64,000 nt of DNA from BJGO01 sp039810885 (GTDB taxonomy: Bacteria > Bacteroidota > Bacteroidia > Chitinophagales > UBA10324): positions 7,844-71,843 of the forward strand of contig JBDHXV010000008.1 in assembly GCA_039810885.1 (NCBI GenBank), written 5' to 3'. Made by a program: the position numbers and the translations under genes. Of the stretch, positions 17,562 through 26,401 are shown one piece after another. Below the pieces are notes generated by a model that worked only from the letters and a program-made list of their open reading frames with translations, was not told the DNA's origin and searched no databases. How positions within the stretch are numbered: the stretch's first letter is position 1; each line of letters begins with the position of its first letter.

Positions 17562-20500
17562 TTATGCTTTTGATTGAATTTCTTCTATGTTACGTACTTT
17601 AACCATATAGCTTACTGCCGGAGCAATGTCTAACTCAGCTAAAGCATGATATGTTCTTTCGTTAGTTGCAAGTTTGCTGACTGTACTGTTTGGATCTTTA
17701 ATATTTCCGAATACAATTGCATCTGATGGGCATGCTGTTTGACAAGCTGTTTTCACCTCATCACCGCCAACAGTACGGTTTTCTTTCTTAGCCTGCAACT
17801 TCACGTCCTGAATACGTTGTACACAGAAACTGCATTTCTCCATTACACCACGGGAACGTACGGTTACATCAGGGTTTAATACCATGCGAGTGATGTTATC
17901 TAACATACCTACGCGTAGAGTCTCTGTAGCTGTATTGTATGGGAATGAATCTGCGGTAGTGTAATCCAACCAATTAAAGCGACGTACTTTGAACGGACAG
18001 TTATTGGCACAATATCTTGTGCCCACACAACGGTTATATGCCATTTGATTATATCCTTCTGTGCTTTGGTTTGTAGCTGCAACAGGGCAAACATTTTCAC
18101 ACGGAGCATTATTGCAATGTTGACACATTAGGGGCTGGAAGGCTACGTTCACATTCTCATAATCCGTTACGAATGCCGAGCCGTAATGATGGTCGTATTC
18201 TTTTTCTTTAGTTACTCGATCTGCTAACAAACTAGAATTGGGGTTAGTGAAAGAGTAGTAGCGATCAATACGCATCCAATGCATCTCGTGAGCACGAAGC
18301 ACTTCATCTTTACCTACAACGGGCACATTGTTTTCTGCTGTACAAGCTACACCACAGGCACCGCATCCGATACAAGAATTTAAGTCAACACTCATAGACC
18401 ATTTCAAAGGGCTATATTCATGTCCCGGATAAAGTGAGTTTTCGGCATACTCCGGTTCTTTCACCCTATCCTCATTCGATGCAGCATTATTTCTTTTATA
18501 TTCAGACAAAGTAGTTTCTCGAACTATCGGACGACCTTCTATTGAATGATGTGTTTGTGTCATTGCGAGTGCATGAACACCACCGGCTATACTTAATGTA
18601 ACGGCTGCACCATCGTAGCTGAAGTTTTGTCCATCAAATCCAACAAAGACATAAGCATTCTTACCTACTCCGTTTCCTGCACGGCCTGCTAACGTGCGGC
18701 CATAGCCGAGAGCTACCGCAAAAGTGCCGTTTGCTAATCCTGGTTGGCGTAAAGCAGGTAATGTAAGTTCTGTATTCCCGGATTTAATTGAAACTAAATC
18801 TCCATCTGCAATTTTATTATCCATTGCGTACTGTACCGGCAGACAGATATAGTTATCCCAAGTTGCCTTCGTAATAGGATCCGGCATTTCTTGAAGCCAG
18901 GGACTGTTGGCATACTTACCGTTGCCGATTCCAACGGATTCATATAAAACTAATTCAATCTCTGATGATTTAATGTTAGCAATCACATTTGCCGCCGTAA
19001 CTACATCACCGTTAAATGTTGTCGGGCTAGGAGATGAGGTTGTTGTGTCGCAAACACCGTAGCGTACAGAGTTTTCCCAAAAATCTTCAAAGGATGAGAA
19101 CTTATTTTGCTTTGTAAAGATGTTGTTCTTCCAGTAATCCCGAATTACAGCATCGTAAGAAGTCGTTTTGCCGCTCCAAATTAGCAAACTGTCTTGCCCC
19201 TGACGTGTGCTGAAAAGGGGTGCGATAGTGGGCTGCACAAGGCTGTATGAACCGGCTTTCGGCTCGGCATCATTCCAGCTTTCTAAATAATGATTATCGG
19301 GTAAAGAATACTGTGTAAGAGAGCCGGTTTCATCAGCTCTGTCATTAATCGTAATGCTTAAACCTGCTTTCTTTAGGGCTTCGCCAAATGCAGTACCATT
19401 TGGCAATGAATAGGCCGGATTCGCATTATATATAATTACCGCAGCAACTGACCCATTATTCAATTCGCCGATTAAGTCATTAACAGCCTTGTCATTTGCT
19501 TGGCCGACAAGGGAGTGATTCGTTAAGTCAATAGTGCTGCCATAGTTTCCGAGTAAATTATTTATGGCATTAGTAAGGATCTGACAACTTAAATCATTGA
19601 GGCCGCACACAACGAGCGATGTTCCCTTTGACGCCAATAAATCGTTAGCCATTGCGCTAACTGCTGCCTCTGCTTTAGATGGAATAGTAACGGTGCCGGC
19701 GCTTGAGCCTCCTGTGCTCGAAGCGATTTTATTATACAAGGCAACTAAAGTGCGCTTTACATCCGAAGGTTTTAGTGGAATGCGAACATCTGCATTTGAT
19801 CCTGTAAGAGATAAACGACTTTCCACATGATAATGGCGTGACATAGTTTGCTTATCCTTATGCAGTTTACGATTGGTTACATATTGCTTCGTATGTTCAA
19901 CCGGTGAAACCCAAGTGCCTAAGAAATCGCAGGCAAATCCTACAATTACATTGGCTTTATCAAAATTATATCCAGGTATTACTCGTTTTCCGAAGCTCTT
20001 TTCATTGGCATCGGCAATAGCAGAGTATGAAATGGGTTCATAAACCACATGTTTCGTTGTAGGATATTCTAAAATAAAATTATTGATAACCTGACGTGTA
20101 GAGGGGCTCAGCAGCGTACCCGATAAAATCCTAATCTGGCCATTAGAGGCTTTAATTGATTTCAATTTTTCAATAATCTCGTTATCGGCTTGAGACCACT
20201 CTATCTCTCCGGTGCCTTTGGTGGGCTTGCGTTGGCGTCGGCTGTCATATAGAGCTAATACTGATGCCTGTGCACGAGCACTTGTACCTCCTTTAGTAAT
20301 TGCAGAGTTGGAATTGCCTTCAATTTTAATCGGACGTCCATCTCGTACTTTTACCAATACGCTGCAATAATCCGTACCATCAGCGAATGTTGATGCATAG
20401 TAGTTTGCCAATCCGGGTACAATCTCTTCTGGTTTTATAGCATAAGGAATAGCTTGTTTTACCGGAATTTTGCAAGAGGCTGCCACCGTAGCTGCCGTAA

Positions 20501-20675
20501 CGCTAAAGCCCATAAGCTTTAAAAAGTCGCGACGACCTGATGTTTTCTTGGTAAGTGTGTCTGCTATGATTTCCTCTACGGGAATCTCTTCAGCAAATTC
20601 TTTATTGCGAAGTTCCATGTATGAGGCCTCTTTGTGTAGTTCATCAAGGCCTTTCCAGTATTTATTAGTATCCAT
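17562..20675 (-). CDS. actB: Alternative complex III iron-sulfur/molybdopterin-like subunit
   Basis: The 1037 residues fuse a molybdopterin-oxidoreductase-like domain (about 80-730, family known to lack Mo in ACIII) to a four-cluster ferredoxin domain. Cysteine groups start at about 768 (CIGCGACGVAC), 854 (CQHCNNAPCENVC), 886 (CVGTRYCANNC) and 951 (CSFCVQ, completed by CQTACP), as in the three [4Fe-4S] plus one [3Fe-4S] arrangement. A Tat motif, SGRRDFLKLMG, lies at 46-56, with Cys 68 in VAASC a possible lipid anchor, so the protein is exported folded. It relays electrons from the quinol site in ActC to the hemes of ActA. Confidence 0.95.
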   Translation of the reverse strand: MDTNKYWKGLDELHKEASYMELRNKEFAEEIPVEEIIADTLTKKTSGRRDFLKLMGFSVTAATVAASCKIPVKQAIPYAIKPEEIVPGLANYYASTFADGTDYCSVLVKVRDGRPIKIEGNSNSAITKGGTSARAQASVLALYDSRRQRKPTKGTGEIEWSQADNEIIEKLKSIKASNGQIRILSGTLLSPSTRQVINNFILEYPTTKHVVYEPISYSAIADANEKSFGKRVIPGYNFDKANVIVGFACDFLGTWVSPVEHTKQYVTNRKLHKDKQTMSRHYHVESRLSLTGSNADVRIPLKPSDVKRTLVALYNKIASSTGGSSAGTVTIPSKAEAAVSAMANDLLASKGTSLVVCGLNDLSCQILTNAINNLLGNYGSTIDLTNHSLVGQANDKAVNDLIGELNNGSVAAVIIYNANPAYSLPNGTAFGEALKKAGLSITINDRADETGSLTQYSLPDNHYLESWNDAEPKAGSYSLVQPTIAPLFSTRQGQDSLLIWSGKTTSYDAVIRDYWKNNIFTKQNKFSSFEDFWENSVRYGVCDTTTSSPSPTTFNGDVVTAANVIANIKSSEIELVLYESVGIGNGKYANSPWLQEMPDPITKATWDNYICLPVQYAMDNKIADGDLVSIKSGNTELTLPALRQPGLANGTFAVALGYGRTLAGRAGNGVGKNAYVFVGFDGQNFSYDGAAVTLSIAGGVHALAMTQTHHSIEGRPIVRETTLSEYKRNNAASNEDRVKEPEYAENSLYPGHEYSPLKWSMSVDLNSCIGCGACGVACTAENNVPVVGKDEVLRAHEMHWMRIDRYYSFTNPNSSLLADRVTKEKEYDHHYGSAFVTDYENVNVAFQPLMCQHCNNAPCENVCPVAATNQSTEGYNQMAYNRCVGTRYCANNCPFKVRRFNWLDYTTADSFPYNTATETLRVGMLDNITRMVLNPDVTVRSRGVMEKCSFCVQRIQDVKLQAKKENRTVGGDEVKTACQTACPSDAIVFGNIKDPNSTVSKLATNERTYHALAELDIAPAVSYMVKVRNIEEIQSKA

Positions 20676-20706
20676 TAAGCAATTTTCTTTTTAGGATATT
20701 ACTTGA

Positions 20707-21948
20707 TTAGTAGTGACATTTTTGACATTCGGTACCTCCGAGCATTCCTTCGGTTACCTTTTTAACCTTTCCGCTCTTTACATCTTCATGTAGTTTCTCA
20801 AACTGTGTATAATAGTTGTTTGATGCAAATTGCACTTCAGTTTGACGGTGACAATTTATACACCATCCCATTGATAAACTGGTAAATTGCTCAACCTTAT
20901 CCATAGTTTCTATTGGGCCATGACAAGTTTGACACGCCACCTTACCCGCAACCACATGTTGAGAATGGTTGAAATATACATGATCAGGTAGGTTATGAAT
21001 TTTAATCCACTTAATCGGTGTGTTGGTTTCGTAGGCCTTTACAATTTTTGCAATTTCAGCCGTACCCTCTGGTGTACGCCCTTCTTGAACGCCCTTATGA
21101 CAATTCATACACACGTTAACAGATGGGATGCCGGCAGTCTTACTCTTCTCTGCACCCGAGTGGCAGAATAAACAGTTTATCTGATTTGTGCCTGCATGAA
21201 CCTTATGTGAATATTTTATAGGTTGTTCAGGAGAATATCCTTTAGAATGGCCAAGTTTCATTGCCTTCTCTACTGTTGTATAGCCTAATAAAGCAATGAA
21301 TATTAATAATATTACGGCAATCGTATTTTTCTGACGCAATACTTGTAATAAGGATTTAGGCTCGGAAACCGGCTCTCCATTCTTTGCTTGCTTAAGTGTT
21401 CTTAGACGTGATATAATTCTATTAAGGAAAATGGCAACCAGGATAAATACTACAAGTATGATATATAGAACAGGCTTGTAGTTTGTTGTTTCGGTTGGTG
21501 TTGTCTCAGTACCGGTATCGGTTGATGTTGCCCCTGCGTTTGTTTGTGTACCACCGCCTGCACTTTCTTGTGCGATATAGGCAATGATAGACTTAACATC
21601 GTCGTCACTCAAGTTTGTAAAGGGTGGCATCTCGTTCTTGCCGAATTTTTCCCAGATGGAGATTGCGTCTTTATCGCCGCTCTTGCGAAGCTCTTGATTA
21701 TTTTGTACCCATTTAATTAACCATGCCTCAGTGCGTGTTTTATTAATATCTTTTAACGCAGGGCCAACCAGATCCGCATCCATTTTGTGACAGGCGGAGC
21801 AATACTGTTTAAATATCTTTTGACCTGCAGCAGGCGAAACTTCCGCACGAATAGTAAATGAACTAATTAAAAAAATACCGATTAGAAGCAGTAAGGAACT
21901 TTGGCTAAAGCCTTTGTATGTCAAGCGTTTGCGTATATGTTTGAGCAT
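20707..21948 (-). CDS. actA: Alternative complex III multiheme cytochrome c with extra N-terminal heme domain
   Basis: First gene of the operon, 413 residues. A signal segment (about 17-35) precedes a class I cytochrome c domain with YCSACHK (Cys 50-His 54) and a likely Met ligand in NEMPPFTNLS. Two membrane segments (about 160-180 and 210-230) separate it from a C-terminal pentaheme part with CLFCH, CMNCH, CQTCH, CINCH and CQKCH. That gives six CxxCH sites, whereas the described core ActA has five; the extra one is an N-terminal fusion. The protein collects electrons from ActB for transfer to the oxidase. Confidence 0.94.
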   Translation of the reverse strand: MLKHIRKRLTYKGFSQSSLLLLIGIFLISSFTIRAEVSPAAGQKIFKQYCSACHKMDADLVGPALKDINKTRTEAWLIKWVQNNQELRKSGDKDAISIWEKFGKNEMPPFTNLSDDDVKSIIAYIAQESAGGGTQTNAGATSTDTGTETTPTETTNYKPVLYIILVVFILVAIFLNRIISRLRTLKQAKNGEPVSEPKSLLQVLRQKNTIAVILLIFIALLGYTTVEKAMKLGHSKGYSPEQPIKYSHKVHAGTNQINCLFCHSGAEKSKTAGIPSVNVCMNCHKGVQEGRTPEGTAEIAKIVKAYETNTPIKWIKIHNLPDHVYFNHSQHVVAGKVACQTCHGPIETMDKVEQFTSLSMGWCINCHRQTEVQFASNNYYTQFEKLHEDVKSGKVKKVTEGMLGGTECQKCHY

Positions 21949-21961
21949 TCGTACTCAATTT

Positions 21962-21987
21962 TGTGCGCACAAATATATAGGCGCACA
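21962..21987. promoter_or_regulatory. Inverted repeat over the actA -7 box (possible operator)
   Basis: TGTGCGC (21962-21968) and GCGCACA (21981-21987) are perfect complements separated by 12 bases that contain most of the -7 element. A dyad placed there would let a bound dimer block or modulate polymerase. No regulator is known to me for this sequence. Confidence 0.4.
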
Positions 21988-22000
21988 TAACATTTTTCAA
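21970..22000 (-). promoter_or_regulatory. Promoter of the act-cta respiratory operon
   Basis: On the minus strand TTG (21998-22000), 20 bases, then TATATTTG (21970-21977) matches the Bacteroidota -33/-7 consensus (TTG, TAnnTTTG) exactly. The expected transcript start is near 21963, about 15 bases before the actA ATG. This single promoter could drive all fifteen genes to 6657. Confidence 0.65.
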
Positions 22001-22143
22001 TCTTTTCAAATGAATTTTCAACATTGCATTGGTTATCCACAACGTCTTTAAATATTCTTTGATGAATGCTTTTTTGAAAAATAGATACTTGTAACAAACA
22101 TTACATTCTCTAACTCAATAAATTAGGGTTTGTGATTTATATT

Positions 22144-22224
22144 ATTAATGAAACTAATTCATTAATTTATATTGTGTCTTTTATGTAAAATAAACAATAT
22201 AAATTTAGAACTATTCTAAATAGT
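22144..22224. repeat. Three inverted repeats upstream of the S9 peptidase gene
   Basis: Perfect dyads follow one another: ATTAATGAA (22144-22152) with TTCATTAAT (22158-22166); TTTATATTGT (22166-22175) with ACAATATAAA (22194-22203), 18-base spacer; and ACTATT (22210-22215) with AATAGT (22219-22224). They end about 58 bases before the ATG at 22282. They may be regulator sites or folded leader RNA; in AT-rich DNA some such matches arise by chance. Confidence 0.4.
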
Positions 22225-22281
22225 CTAATTCCTGATATAGAAATTCAGTTTTTATTTAGTCTTGTTAAAATTTCTATTGAA

Positions 22282-24321
22282 ATGAACTTGAATAAACTAC
22301 CTTTTCTTATCACCCTTTTACTTTTACCGATAATAGCTTTTTCTCAATCTAAAATGAATGAAGCGTTGTTATGGACTCTTAATAGGTTAACGATTGAACC
22401 TTTAAGCTCCGATGGTAAAATGATATACTTCGGTATTTCTAAACCTGATATTGCAAATGATAGAACGGAACGAAACATTTACTCTGTGTTACTGGATGGT
22501 AGCGATTTTAAACAAGTAACACACACATCAGGAAGCGAGGAAAATATTGTGCCGTTAAAGAATGGTAAAATTCTATACTCCTATAATAATCAGATTTGGT
22601 TAGCTAATGCAGATGGAAGTGAATCAAAAAGCATAAGCTCCGAAGGTATAGAATACAGCAATTTCAAGTTAAATGCAGCAGAAAATAAAATTTCATTTTC
22701 TCGAGATGTAAAAGTTTTTAAAACTACAGCCGACCTGTATCCTGATTTACAGAAGTCGAAAGGTCGCGTATTTGACGCTTTGTTTTATCGCCACTGGAAT
22801 CAATATTCCGATGAATTTGCTTCGCACGTTTTCGTTGCCGATTTTTCAAATTATACCATTAGCAACGAAGTTGATATCATGGCCGGTGAACTGTTTGATT
22901 GTCCGTTACAGCCTATGGGTGGTTCAGAAGATTTCGTCTTCTCTTCTGATGGTGCTAAGATTTATTATGTGTCTAAAAAGATACTCGGCACAGCAGAAGC
23001 ACTCAGCACGAACAGTGATATTTATGAATATAATTTAAGCAACCAACAGACTCGTAACGTATCTGAAGGAATGAAAGGATACGACAGAAACCCCATCGAA
23101 AGTACTGATGGAAAGTGGCTGGGTTGGCTGAGCATGGCACGTGATGGTTATGAATCAGATAAACAAGATATTATTCTCTATAACACTTCTACACACTTAT
23201 GGTCTAACCTTACTCGTGACTGGGACAATACGGTGCAGAGTTTTATTTTTAGTAAAGACAATAAGAAAATTTATTTCACCGCATATACCGGAGGCTGTGA
23301 GCAGCTTTTTGAACTTACTATACCGCTAGAAAAAAATTTCAACAATAAGAACATAAATATTAAACAATTAACTAATGGAGATTTCGACGTAGCAAGCATT
23401 ATAGGGCAGTCCGGTAATTTTATTTTGTTTAGCCGCACTGACATGAATCATGCTCCCGACATTTTCAAATTTGATTTGATTAAGAAAACTACATTGCCGG
23501 TTACAACAGTTAATAAGGAGATATACAATACGATTAGTTTGTGTCGCGTCGAAAAACGAATAATAAAGACAAGTGACAACCTGCAAATGCTAACTTGGGT
23601 AATTTATCCGCCTGATTTCGATCCGAATAAAAAATACCCCGCCCTACTCTATTGTCAAGGGGGACCTCAAAGCGCAGTATCTCAGTTCTATAGCTATCGT
23701 TGGAATTTTCAATTAATGGCTTCAAAAGGTTATATCGTTATAGCTCCTAACCGAAGGGGGTTGCCTGGCTTTGGTACTTTATGGAACGAAGAAATAAGTG
23801 GCGACTGGGGCGGCCAAGCAATGTTGGACTATTTGGCTGCCGTAGATTCCATGAAAAAATTGCCTTTTATTGACGCTTCTCGAATCGGTGCTGTGGGAGC
23901 AAGTTATGGCGGCTATTCCATTTATATGCTCGCAGGTATTCACCAAAACAGATTTAAAACTTTTATAGCTCATTGCGGGTTATTCGATTTGCGTGCTTGG
24001 TATGGCAGCACAGAAGAAATGTGGTTTGCAAACTGGGATATAGGGGGTCCCTACTGGGATCCACGTTTTAAAGAGTTATATAAAAAACATGATCCCATTA
24101 ATTACGCTGCTAACTGGAATACGCCCATAATGGTTATTCATGGCGGTTTAGATTATAGGGTTCCTGAAACACAAGGTATGGAAGCCTTTCAACTTGCACA
24201 ACTTAAGGGAATAAAGAGTCGTTTTATTTATTTTCCCGATGAGGGTCATTGGATTCATAAGCCTCAGAATGGAATTCTATGGCAACGCGAATTCTATCGT
24301 TGGTTAGAAGAAACGCTATAG
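22282..24321 (+). CDS. S9 family prolyl oligopeptidase-type peptidase (DPP5-like)
   Basis: 679 residues with a signal peptide (about 1-21), a WD40-like beta-propeller (about 35-400) and a C-terminal alpha/beta-hydrolase. The nucleophile lies in GASYGGYS (Ser 541), the acid in HGGLDYRVP (Asp 624) and the His in DEGHWIHKPQN (His 656), all correctly spaced. The Asp-containing GGLDYRVPETQG stretch is typical of acylaminoacyl-peptidase/DPP5-type members. It is a periplasmic exopeptidase acting on short peptides. It is the second S9 peptidase in the window besides the DPP IV at 4513. Confidence 0.92.
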   Translation: MNLNKLPFLITLLLLPIIAFSQSKMNEALLWTLNRLTIEPLSSDGKMIYFGISKPDIANDRTERNIYSVLLDGSDFKQVTHTSGSEENIVPLKNGKILYSYNNQIWLANADGSESKSISSEGIEYSNFKLNAAENKISFSRDVKVFKTTADLYPDLQKSKGRVFDALFYRHWNQYSDEFASHVFVADFSNYTISNEVDIMAGELFDCPLQPMGGSEDFVFSSDGAKIYYVSKKILGTAEALSTNSDIYEYNLSNQQTRNVSEGMKGYDRNPIESTDGKWLGWLSMARDGYESDKQDIILYNTSTHLWSNLTRDWDNTVQSFIFSKDNKKIYFTAYTGGCEQLFELTIPLEKNFNNKNINIKQLTNGDFDVASIIGQSGNFILFSRTDMNHAPDIFKFDLIKKTTLPVTTVNKEIYNTISLCRVEKRIIKTSDNLQMLTWVIYPPDFDPNKKYPALLYCQGGPQSAVSQFYSYRWNFQLMASKGYIVIAPNRRGLPGFGTLWNEEISGDWGGQAMLDYLAAVDSMKKLPFIDASRIGAVGASYGGYSIYMLAGIHQNRFKTFIAHCGLFDLRAWYGSTEEMWFANWDIGGPYWDPRFKELYKKHDPINYAANWNTPIMVIHGGLDYRVPETQGMEAFQLAQLKGIKSRFIYFPDEGHWIHKPQNGILWQREFYRWLEETL

Positions 24322-24577
24322 TCTTTTTGCTATATATAAAGCTGAGAATAAGGATATCTCGATTGCGCTGTGTGTTCAATAATAATATTCATTGCGATTG
24401 ATCATTACTTTTTTGTTCAATCTAAACGATTAAAATAACGTTGAAACCATACAAAATTATAGTCGTAAGAGGCTGCAAAATTTATTAGACATTCTTGGTT
24501 TAGTACTACATAACTATAGTGTCATTTCCTCGAATATTCATTAAGCCGATTTTAATATTACAAAAAAACACACATTT

Positions 24578-26242
24578 ATGAAACGACTATTAGCAACAAT
24601 TTTTGCATTTGCGTTAGCAATTAATCTCAATGCACAACAAATTTTAAAAGAGGTCACTTTTGACCCATCCGGAAAGGCGAACATCGCCAACCTCAAAGAA
24701 GTGCAGGTGGACAACGAAAAGAATGAAATACGCATGTTTTTCCTGACAAAGTCAACAGAAAAAAGATTAAAAGGGGAAGTACTTTATTTCGATTTAGACT
24801 TGAATTATAAGAATAGCGAAAAAGTTGACGAAACTTTAGATGCCGTAAAAGAAAAATACAAACTCAAATTCTCATTAACCGGATGTTCCGAATCTAAAGA
24901 TCCCTTAATGACTATTGAATCAAATATGATGAACGGTCAGGTTGTGTTTAAGAAAGGGTATATCCAACGCTTTTATAATTGGAATACCGGGCTTTGTGAT
25001 GATCGTTTTAAAGTAGAAGATAAAGTGAAACCGAAAGGTGATGCAGGTGAATCCGTTAAACTTATTACCTGGTGGACACAGAATGAAATTATGAATTATC
25101 AACGACTATCCAGCAATGCGAAATATAGCTACTGGAGCAGCACAACGACAGTATCACAAGGTCGAGGCGGTAATGTTCGCCAATTGATTGATGCTGAAAA
25201 TGGCGATGCCTTATTTGTAGGTCTTGTTACCAGTAAATCGACCGACTCGCAGAAAGGCATGAATTATACGATACAGAAATATAGTGCATCAAAATTGGAG
25301 AAATTAGCTGAAACGGATTTAAAATTTGATGTACCTGCTTTGCCGATATATAAACAGATATTACTAAATGGCAACATGGCCATGGTATTCTTTCGCAAGG
25401 ACAGTAAATACGAATATTTAGAAATTGATCTTGATGCCAAAATTGCAGCACGTTATCAAATTAATTCAAACACTACACAGAAGTGGTTAATAAACAATAT
25501 TGATGAAACTCCTGAAGGAACATTTATTCACGGTAAATTATCTGCGGCAAACAAATATAACCTTGACAAACTTCAAGATGAGTTAATGATGACGCAATAT
25601 CTTTGGGCTACGCGCGATAAGCTCGAAGGTGATAAGACTTGGGGGTATCAAATAATGAAGATGGGACAAGATGGGGTCGAATGGATAAAGTCAACCCCTA
25701 TTGCAGAATTTCAGCAGAAGTTTACTGTTCCTCCGGGAGAAAAAACTAAACCTTATGATGGCAGTAGGCTAAAAATTACAGGGTTACAATTAACGAAAAC
25801 AAAAGATATCCTGATTTCGGCTCAAATTAGGACTAAAGGTGGATATGAATATGGTGATGTAGTTGCTTTTTACTATGATAAGAATGGCAATTTGTTAAAT
25901 AGTTATTTAACAAAACTTCGTGATAAAAATGATTACAATAAAACCACTTCTACAGAGGTAAGTTTCTATAATTCACCATCTACTAATGACACCTACTGGA
26001 CCATTTTTGAAGCAGCCGGTGCGAAAAAACGAGGTGAAACTGCACGTGTGCTTTACTACCCACGTATCACCCGTATTCAAGATGGCGGAAAGAGCCTATC
26101 TCCCTTTGTTGAGATAGGTAAACGTCAATATTTCCTGGATGACAACTTCCCGGTAAATTATATGTCTCCAGATACATACCTCTACCTTGGAGCAAGCAAA
26201 AACGGCAAGAATCTTTGGTTATGTAAAATCAAGTTTGATTAA
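24578..26242 (+). CDS. Secreted protein of unknown function
   Basis: The 554-residue protein begins with a clear signal peptide (residues 1-19, ending LNLNAQQ). No family motif is recognised. The body alternates strands and charged turns and could be a beta-propeller, since lines such as NGNMAMVFFRKDSKYEYLEI and KDILISAQIRTKGG recur at blade-like spacing. No lipobox, membrane segment or sorting domain is seen, so it is probably periplasmic. It stands alone with about 256 bases before it and a strong terminator after it. Confidence 0.65.
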   Translation: MKRLLATIFAFALAINLNAQQILKEVTFDPSGKANIANLKEVQVDNEKNEIRMFFLTKSTEKRLKGEVLYFDLDLNYKNSEKVDETLDAVKEKYKLKFSLTGCSESKDPLMTIESNMMNGQVVFKKGYIQRFYNWNTGLCDDRFKVEDKVKPKGDAGESVKLITWWTQNEIMNYQRLSSNAKYSYWSSTTTVSQGRGGNVRQLIDAENGDALFVGLVTSKSTDSQKGMNYTIQKYSASKLEKLAETDLKFDVPALPIYKQILLNGNMAMVFFRKDSKYEYLEIDLDAKIAARYQINSNTTQKWLINNIDETPEGTFIHGKLSAANKYNLDKLQDELMMTQYLWATRDKLEGDKTWGYQIMKMGQDGVEWIKSTPIAEFQQKFTVPPGEKTKPYDGSRLKITGLQLTKTKDILISAQIRTKGGYEYGDVVAFYYDKNGNLLNSYLTKLRDKNDYNKTTSTEVSFYNSPSTNDTYWTIFEAAGAKKRGETARVLYYPRITRIQDGGKSLSPFVEIGKRQYFLDDNFPVNYMSPDTYLYLGASKNGKNLWLCKIKFD

Positions 26243-26261
26243 CATATATTTAACTAATACG

Positions 26262-26296
26262 AAAAAGCCGACACGATTTGTGTCGGCTTTTTTATT
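26262..26296 (+). terminator. Rho-independent terminator
   Basis: An 11-bp perfect stem, AAAGCCGACAC (26264-26274) with GTGTCGGCTTT (26280-26290), has a 5-base loop and is followed by a T run. It lies 20 bases after the stop of the secreted protein gene. The A run on the left side makes it potentially bidirectional. Confidence 0.85.
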
Positions 26297-26401
26297 ATTT
26301 ATAGGGATTGAAAATAAAATACTAATTATATAAATCATTTGGATTATACATGTTCTGTAGCTTGCAGATGTTTCTTAAACTTGCTCTATAATTATCATTT
26401 C

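Larger units (their letters stand above)
21949..22281. other. 333-base divergent intergenic region
   Basis: No gene is visible. The left part holds the actA promoter and an inverted repeat. The right part, before the S9 peptidase gene, is very AT-rich and contains three perfect inverted repeats listed separately. One TTATCCACA (22033-22041) matches a DnaA box but stands alone. Confidence 0.7.

Noticed and set aside
22033..22041. Perfect DnaA box TTATCCACA, possible replication origin
   Set aside because: Only single boxes occur (another at 46208-46216), with no cluster and no dnaA gene nearby.
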